Of a DNA stretch of 16,733 nt, positions 14,154 to 16,733 are shown in pieces. Where the stretch lies: contig CAYGBW010000067.1 of NCBI GenBank assembly GCA_964348185.1, forward strand, positions 1 to 16,733, written 5' to 3'. The position numbers were made by a program, and so were the translations under genes. Source of the DNA: CAYGBW01 sp964348185 (GTDB taxonomy: Bacteria; Desulfobacterota; BSN033; WVXP01). The notes beneath the pieces were generated by a model, which worked only from the letters and a program-made list of their open reading frames with translations, ran no database searches and was not told the DNA's origin. Each line of letters begins with the position of its first letter. Within the stretch, counting starts at the first letter, position 1.

Positions 14154-15335
14154 TCACTTCTCTCTCTCAAAAACACCTGCAGCTCCCATGCCACCGCCGA
14201 TGCACATGGTCACAAGCCCATACCGGGCCTTCCGTCTGGCCATCTCGTAGAGGATGGTGGCGGTCAGTTTCGTTCCCGTGCATCCCAGGGGGTGGCCCAT
14301 GGCAATGGCCCCTCCGTTTACGTTGGTTCTGTCCAGGTTCATCCCCAACTCCCGGATCACGTAAAGGGCTTGGGCCGCAAAGGCCTCGTTCAATTCGATG
14401 AGATCGATCTCGTCCAGAGTCAGGCCGGTCAGCTTCAGGACTTTGGGTACGGCGTGACAGGGGCCGACCCCCATAACCTCAGGAGGAACCCCGGCCACTG
14501 CATACCCCCTGAATGTTGCTAGGGGCTTTAGCCTCTTTTCTTCAGCCTTCTTCCTCGACATGACCACAACAGCCGCGGCACCGTCCGAGGTCTGGGAGGA
14601 GTTGCCTGCCGTGACGACCCCGTCCTTCCTGAAAACCGGTTTCAGATTCGAGAGGGCCTCCAGAGAGGTGTCAAACCGGACCCCTTCATCGGTCTCGAAG
14701 ATGACCTCTTTATGGGTGGGTTGGCCCTCTGGCGTGACATCCGGAACACGGGCTGGAACCGGTAGAATCTCATCCCTGAATTTCCCCGCCTTGATGGCCC
14801 GAGCCGCCTTCTCATGGCTCCTCAGGGCAAACCTGTCCTGCTCCTCCCGGGAGATCGAGAATCGTTCCGCGACATTTTCAGCGGTCAGGCCCATGGAGGT
14901 GAAAACCTCGGGGCGGTGGTCAACCAGATAGGGGTTTGGCGAAGGGGTAAGCCCCATGATGGGGATGAAACTCATGAACTCCACGCCGCCAGCCACGATC
15001 ACATCGGCAACGCCACACATAATGGCGTGGGCCGCTGTAGCAATAGACTCAAGCCCTGAAGCGCAGAACCGATTGATCGTCTGGCCTGGGACAGAGTCAG
15101 GGAAACCGGCCCTGAGGGCCAGACCTCTGGCCATGTTCAGCCCCTGTTCACCCTCGGGGAAGGCACAACCGATGATCACATCATCGATCTCCTCAGGGGT
15201 GAGCCCTTTGACACGATTGACGGCCTCTTTGAGTACAAGGGCACCGATTTCGTCGGGACGCGTGTGTCTGAGCGTTCCCCTCGGAGCCCTTCCCACCGCC
15301 GTCCGAACGGCAGAAACAATCACAGCCTCTCCCAT
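14154..15335 (-). CDS. fadA: acetyl-CoA C-acyltransferase (3-ketoacyl-CoA thiolase)
   Basis: Last beta-oxidation enzyme, cleaving 3-ketoacyl-CoA with CoA to acetyl-CoA and a shortened acyl-CoA. The 393-residue length is standard. The nucleophile is C91 (NRFCASG), the histidine is H347 (AMGHPLGCTG), and the acid/base cysteine is C378 (TMCIGGGMG). NEAF is at 316-319, so all catalytic elements are intact. The ATG at 15335 has GGAGG six bases upstream; a further ATG at 15340 is out of frame. The position between fadN and fadE argues for a degradative thiolase rather than a biosynthetic acetoacetyl-CoA thiolase, although sequence alone cannot exclude the latter. A 280-base gap separates it from fadN, long for an operon, but a 15-base gap links it tightly to fadE. 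Confidence 0.95.
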   Translation of the reverse strand: MGEAVIVSAVRTAVGRAPRGTLRHTRPDEIGALVLKEAVNRVKGLTPEEIDDVIIGCAFPEGEQGLNMARGLALRAGFPDSVPGQTINRFCASGLESIATAAHAIMCGVADVIVAGGVEFMSFIPIMGLTPSPNPYLVDHRPEVFTSMGLTAENVAERFSISREEQDRFALRSHEKAARAIKAGKFRDEILPVPARVPDVTPEGQPTHKEVIFETDEGVRFDTSLEALSNLKPVFRKDGVVTAGNSSQTSDGAAAVVVMSRKKAEEKRLKPLATFRGYAVAGVPPEVMGVGPCHAVPKVLKLTGLTLDEIDLIELNEAFAAQALYVIRELGMNLDRTNVNGGAIAMGHPLGCTGTKLTATILYEMARRKARYGLVTMCIGGGMGAAGVFEREK

Positions 15336-15615
15336 GGCATGCCTCCGATCCTGACAGACCCTCTAATCGGCATCGTTAGATGAGATCTCTGAAAAACTGG
15401 AAACGGGAGCTCTGAGCGGTTCGTGTCCGTGGTCCGTCGCTCTAGAAACAGAATCAAGAGGCGGATGAAGAAACTCGAGGCATCTCATTTGTAGACCATT
15501 CACTTGAGCGGTTTCTTTGCGGCTGACGACTGACAACGGACGACTGACATCTGCAGAAAAAGCTCGTAAACATCGAAGCACAGCTCTCCCCAGATTCCTC
15601 CTTACCACCTGAAGC
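15336..15615. repeat. 280-base fadN/fadA gap with heptamer copies and an orphan ribosome-binding-like site
   Basis: No convincing gene. Four heptamers CTGACGA, CTGACAA, CGGACGA, CTGACAT run from 15523 to 15550. Two copies in the opposite sense, GTGTCCG and TGGTCCG, are at 15423-15436. A nine-base direct repeat TGAGCGGTT occurs at 15413-15421 and 15505-15513. TAAGGAGG on the minus strand (15604-15597) is a strong Shine-Dalgarno-like sequence about 260 bases from the fadA start, with no plausible gene behind it. The thiolase has its own GGAGG close to its ATG. Confidence 0.6.
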
Positions 15616-16733
15616 TCAATTCCTCAGGAGTTTCCCCTTCGTTAAGGTGTACTGGATTCTCTCCTGGGTCTTGGGTTCGCCGCAGAGACTCAGGAATGCC
15701 TCCCTTTCCAGATCCAAGAGGTACTGCTCGCTGACCTCGGTCATGGGGAGGACATTGCCTCCGCAGAGGACATGCCCAACCTTTCCGGCAAGGTGAGCAT
15801 CGTACTCGCTCACGTAGTGGCCTTCACGCATGTAGTAGGCCGCCATCTTCATCAATGCAAGCCCTCTGTCCCCCAGAACCTTTATCCTCTTGGGTTTGGG
15901 TGGGCTGTAGCCTTCCCTGACCATGGCCAGGACCGTCTGTTTGGCATCTGAGAGGAGGTGGTCCCGGTTGATGGTGATCGGGTCAGTGGACCTCATATAG
16001 CCCAATCTCTGAGCTTCCCTGGCGCTCGTCGAAACCTTTGCCATGGCGATGTTTTCCGCGGCGCGGCGAACAAAGGGAAAGGGATCAGCTTCCACCCCTT
16101 CGGGAATCGATTCCATACTCCGGATGAGCATTTCCTTACAGCCCCCTCCCGCTGGAATGAGTCCCACGCCGACCTCGACCAGGCCCATGTAAGTCTCTGC
16201 GGCGGCCCTGATTCTGGAAGAGGCCATGGAGTACTCGCAGCCCCCTCCCAGCGCCATTCCAGCGGGTGCGGCGACCACGGGTTTGGGAGAGAATTTAATG
16301 GCCATACTGATGTTCTGGCCATCCCGAACCAGGGTCTCAAGGACATCCCAGTTATCATCCTGGATTTCAAAGAGGACCATGGCCAGGTTTGCCCCCGCTG
16401 AGAAGTTGGCCCCATGGTTTCCCATAACCAGCCCCTCGAAGTTCTTTTCGACCTCCTTGAGGCCCTCCATCATCATCTGTATCGTGTCGAGGCCGATGGC
16501 GTTCATCTTGCTGTGGAACTCGAGACACGCAACCCCATCCCCCATGTCGATGAGGGTTGCCCCGGGGTTAGACCGGATGGTCATGTTTCGATCTTTCAAG
16601 GAGGGGAGGAGAATGACCCTGGGCTTCTCCTCGATCTCCCGATAATCCAGGGCGCCAAGATCAAAAAAGAACCGCTCCCCCTTCTCGCTCCGATAAAAGG
16701 TTTCGAGCCCCTTACCCAGGAGGGACTGAACCA
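15616..16733 (-). CDS. fadN: FadN-type 3-hydroxyacyl-CoA dehydrogenase/enoyl-CoA hydratase, C-terminal part
   Basis: The frame stays open through the right edge, so the 5' end is missing; 371 residues are visible. The first ~45 (for example FYRSEKGERFFFDL at 12-25) look like the end of a 3-hydroxyacyl-CoA dehydrogenase module. The rest is a crotonase domain that hydrates trans-2-enoyl-CoA. Both catalytic glutamates are present 20 residues apart, E166 (GGGCEY) and E186 (GLVEVG), as in rat enoyl-CoA hydratase. GANFSAGAN (107-115) supplies part of the oxyanion hole. Dehydrogenase first and hydratase last is the FadN (YusL) order, about 790 residues in Bacillus, and the reverse of E. coli FadB. 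It would do beta-oxidation steps two and three, ahead of fadA and fadE on the same strand. A TTG around 16599 could mimic an internal start, but the upstream residues are clearly conserved-looking, so this is a partial gene. Confidence 0.92.
   Translation of the reverse strand, partial: VQSLLGKGLETFYRSEKGERFFFDLGALDYREIEEKPRVILLPSLKDRNMTIRSNPGATLIDMGDGVACLEFHSKMNAIGLDTIQMMMEGLKEVEKNFEGLVMGNHGANFSAGANLAMVLFEIQDDNWDVLETLVRDGQNISMAIKFSPKPVVAAPAGMALGGGCEYSMASSRIRAAAETYMGLVEVGVGLIPAGGGCKEMLIRSMESIPEGVEADPFPFVRRAAENIAMAKVSTSAREAQRLGYMRSTDPITINRDHLLSDAKQTVLAMVREGYSPPKPKRIKVLGDRGLALMKMAAYYMREGHYVSEYDAHLAGKVGHVLCGGNVLPMTEVSEQYLLDLEREAFLSLCGEPKTQERIQYTLTKGKLLRN

Noticed and set aside
11709..15550. Heptamer arrays as CRISPR
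   Set aside because: The units are seven bases long and directly adjacent, without unique spacers, and no cas genes are present.
15363..15608. 81-codon minus-strand frame in the fadN-fadA gap
   Set aside because: Part of it is translated heptamer repeat (PLSVVS-like residues). It has no recognisable domain, and the gap is better explained as repeat-bearing intergenic DNA, although a ribosome-binding-like site is present.

Overview
The window looks like a piece of chromosome from a strictly anaerobic bacterium, most likely a Desulfobacterota (deltaproteobacterial) sulfate reducer or syntroph. This is inferred from an oxygen-sensitive, ferredoxin-linked indolepyruvate oxidoreductase next to a complete beta-oxidation gene set, and from the general gene order and protein style. 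No rRNA or other marker gene is present to prove it. No phage, integrase, transposase, CRISPR array, tRNA or rRNA is visible. Every gene has recognisable homology, and coding density is high.

Left block (117-7199, all minus strand; transcription runs right to left). The order is a membrane-anchored TPR protein (YfgM-like), iorA, iorB, a large secreted two-domain M16 metallopeptidase and an OGG1-type 8-oxoguanine DNA glycosylase. A near-consensus sigma70 promoter (7225-7252) precedes the TPR gene. A second one (6479-6508) overlaps the end of the TPR gene and faces iorA. The 146-base iorB/M16 gap carries two perfect palindromes. The iorAB and M16 genes fit extracellular protein breakdown followed by ferredoxin-dependent oxidation of aryl 2-oxo acids.

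Middle block (7347-9555, plus strand, divergent from the left block). It holds a small one-TPR protein, an M24B (Xaa-Pro) peptidase 9 bases downstream, and, after a 295-base AT-rich gap, translation elongation factor P (efp).

Convergent junction (9556-9891). This 336-base gene-free interval separates efp from the acyl-CoA synthetase gene. It contains a strikingly base-paired element (9687-9824): a 13-bp perfect outer stem, two further stacked stems and two internal hairpins. It matches no family that I recognise and is the most interesting object in the window.

Right block (9892-16733, all minus strand). In transcription order it contains a FadN-type 3-hydroxyacyl-CoA dehydrogenase/enoyl-CoA hydratase (5' end outside the window), a thiolase (fadA), a ~596-residue acyl-CoA dehydrogenase (fadE), an SCP2 lipid-binding protein and a long-chain acyl-CoA synthetase. 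The fadN-fadA-fadE order and protein lengths match the Bacillus subtilis fadNAE operon. Together these genes activate fatty acids (synthetase), possibly bind acyl-CoA (SCP2), and carry out all beta-oxidation steps (fadE, fadN, fadA). Three of the gaps in this block contain arrays of a degenerate heptamer (TTGTCAG or its complement CTGACAA). One nine-copy array lies immediately upstream of the acyl-CoA synthetase start codon, where a Shine-Dalgarno sequence is missing.
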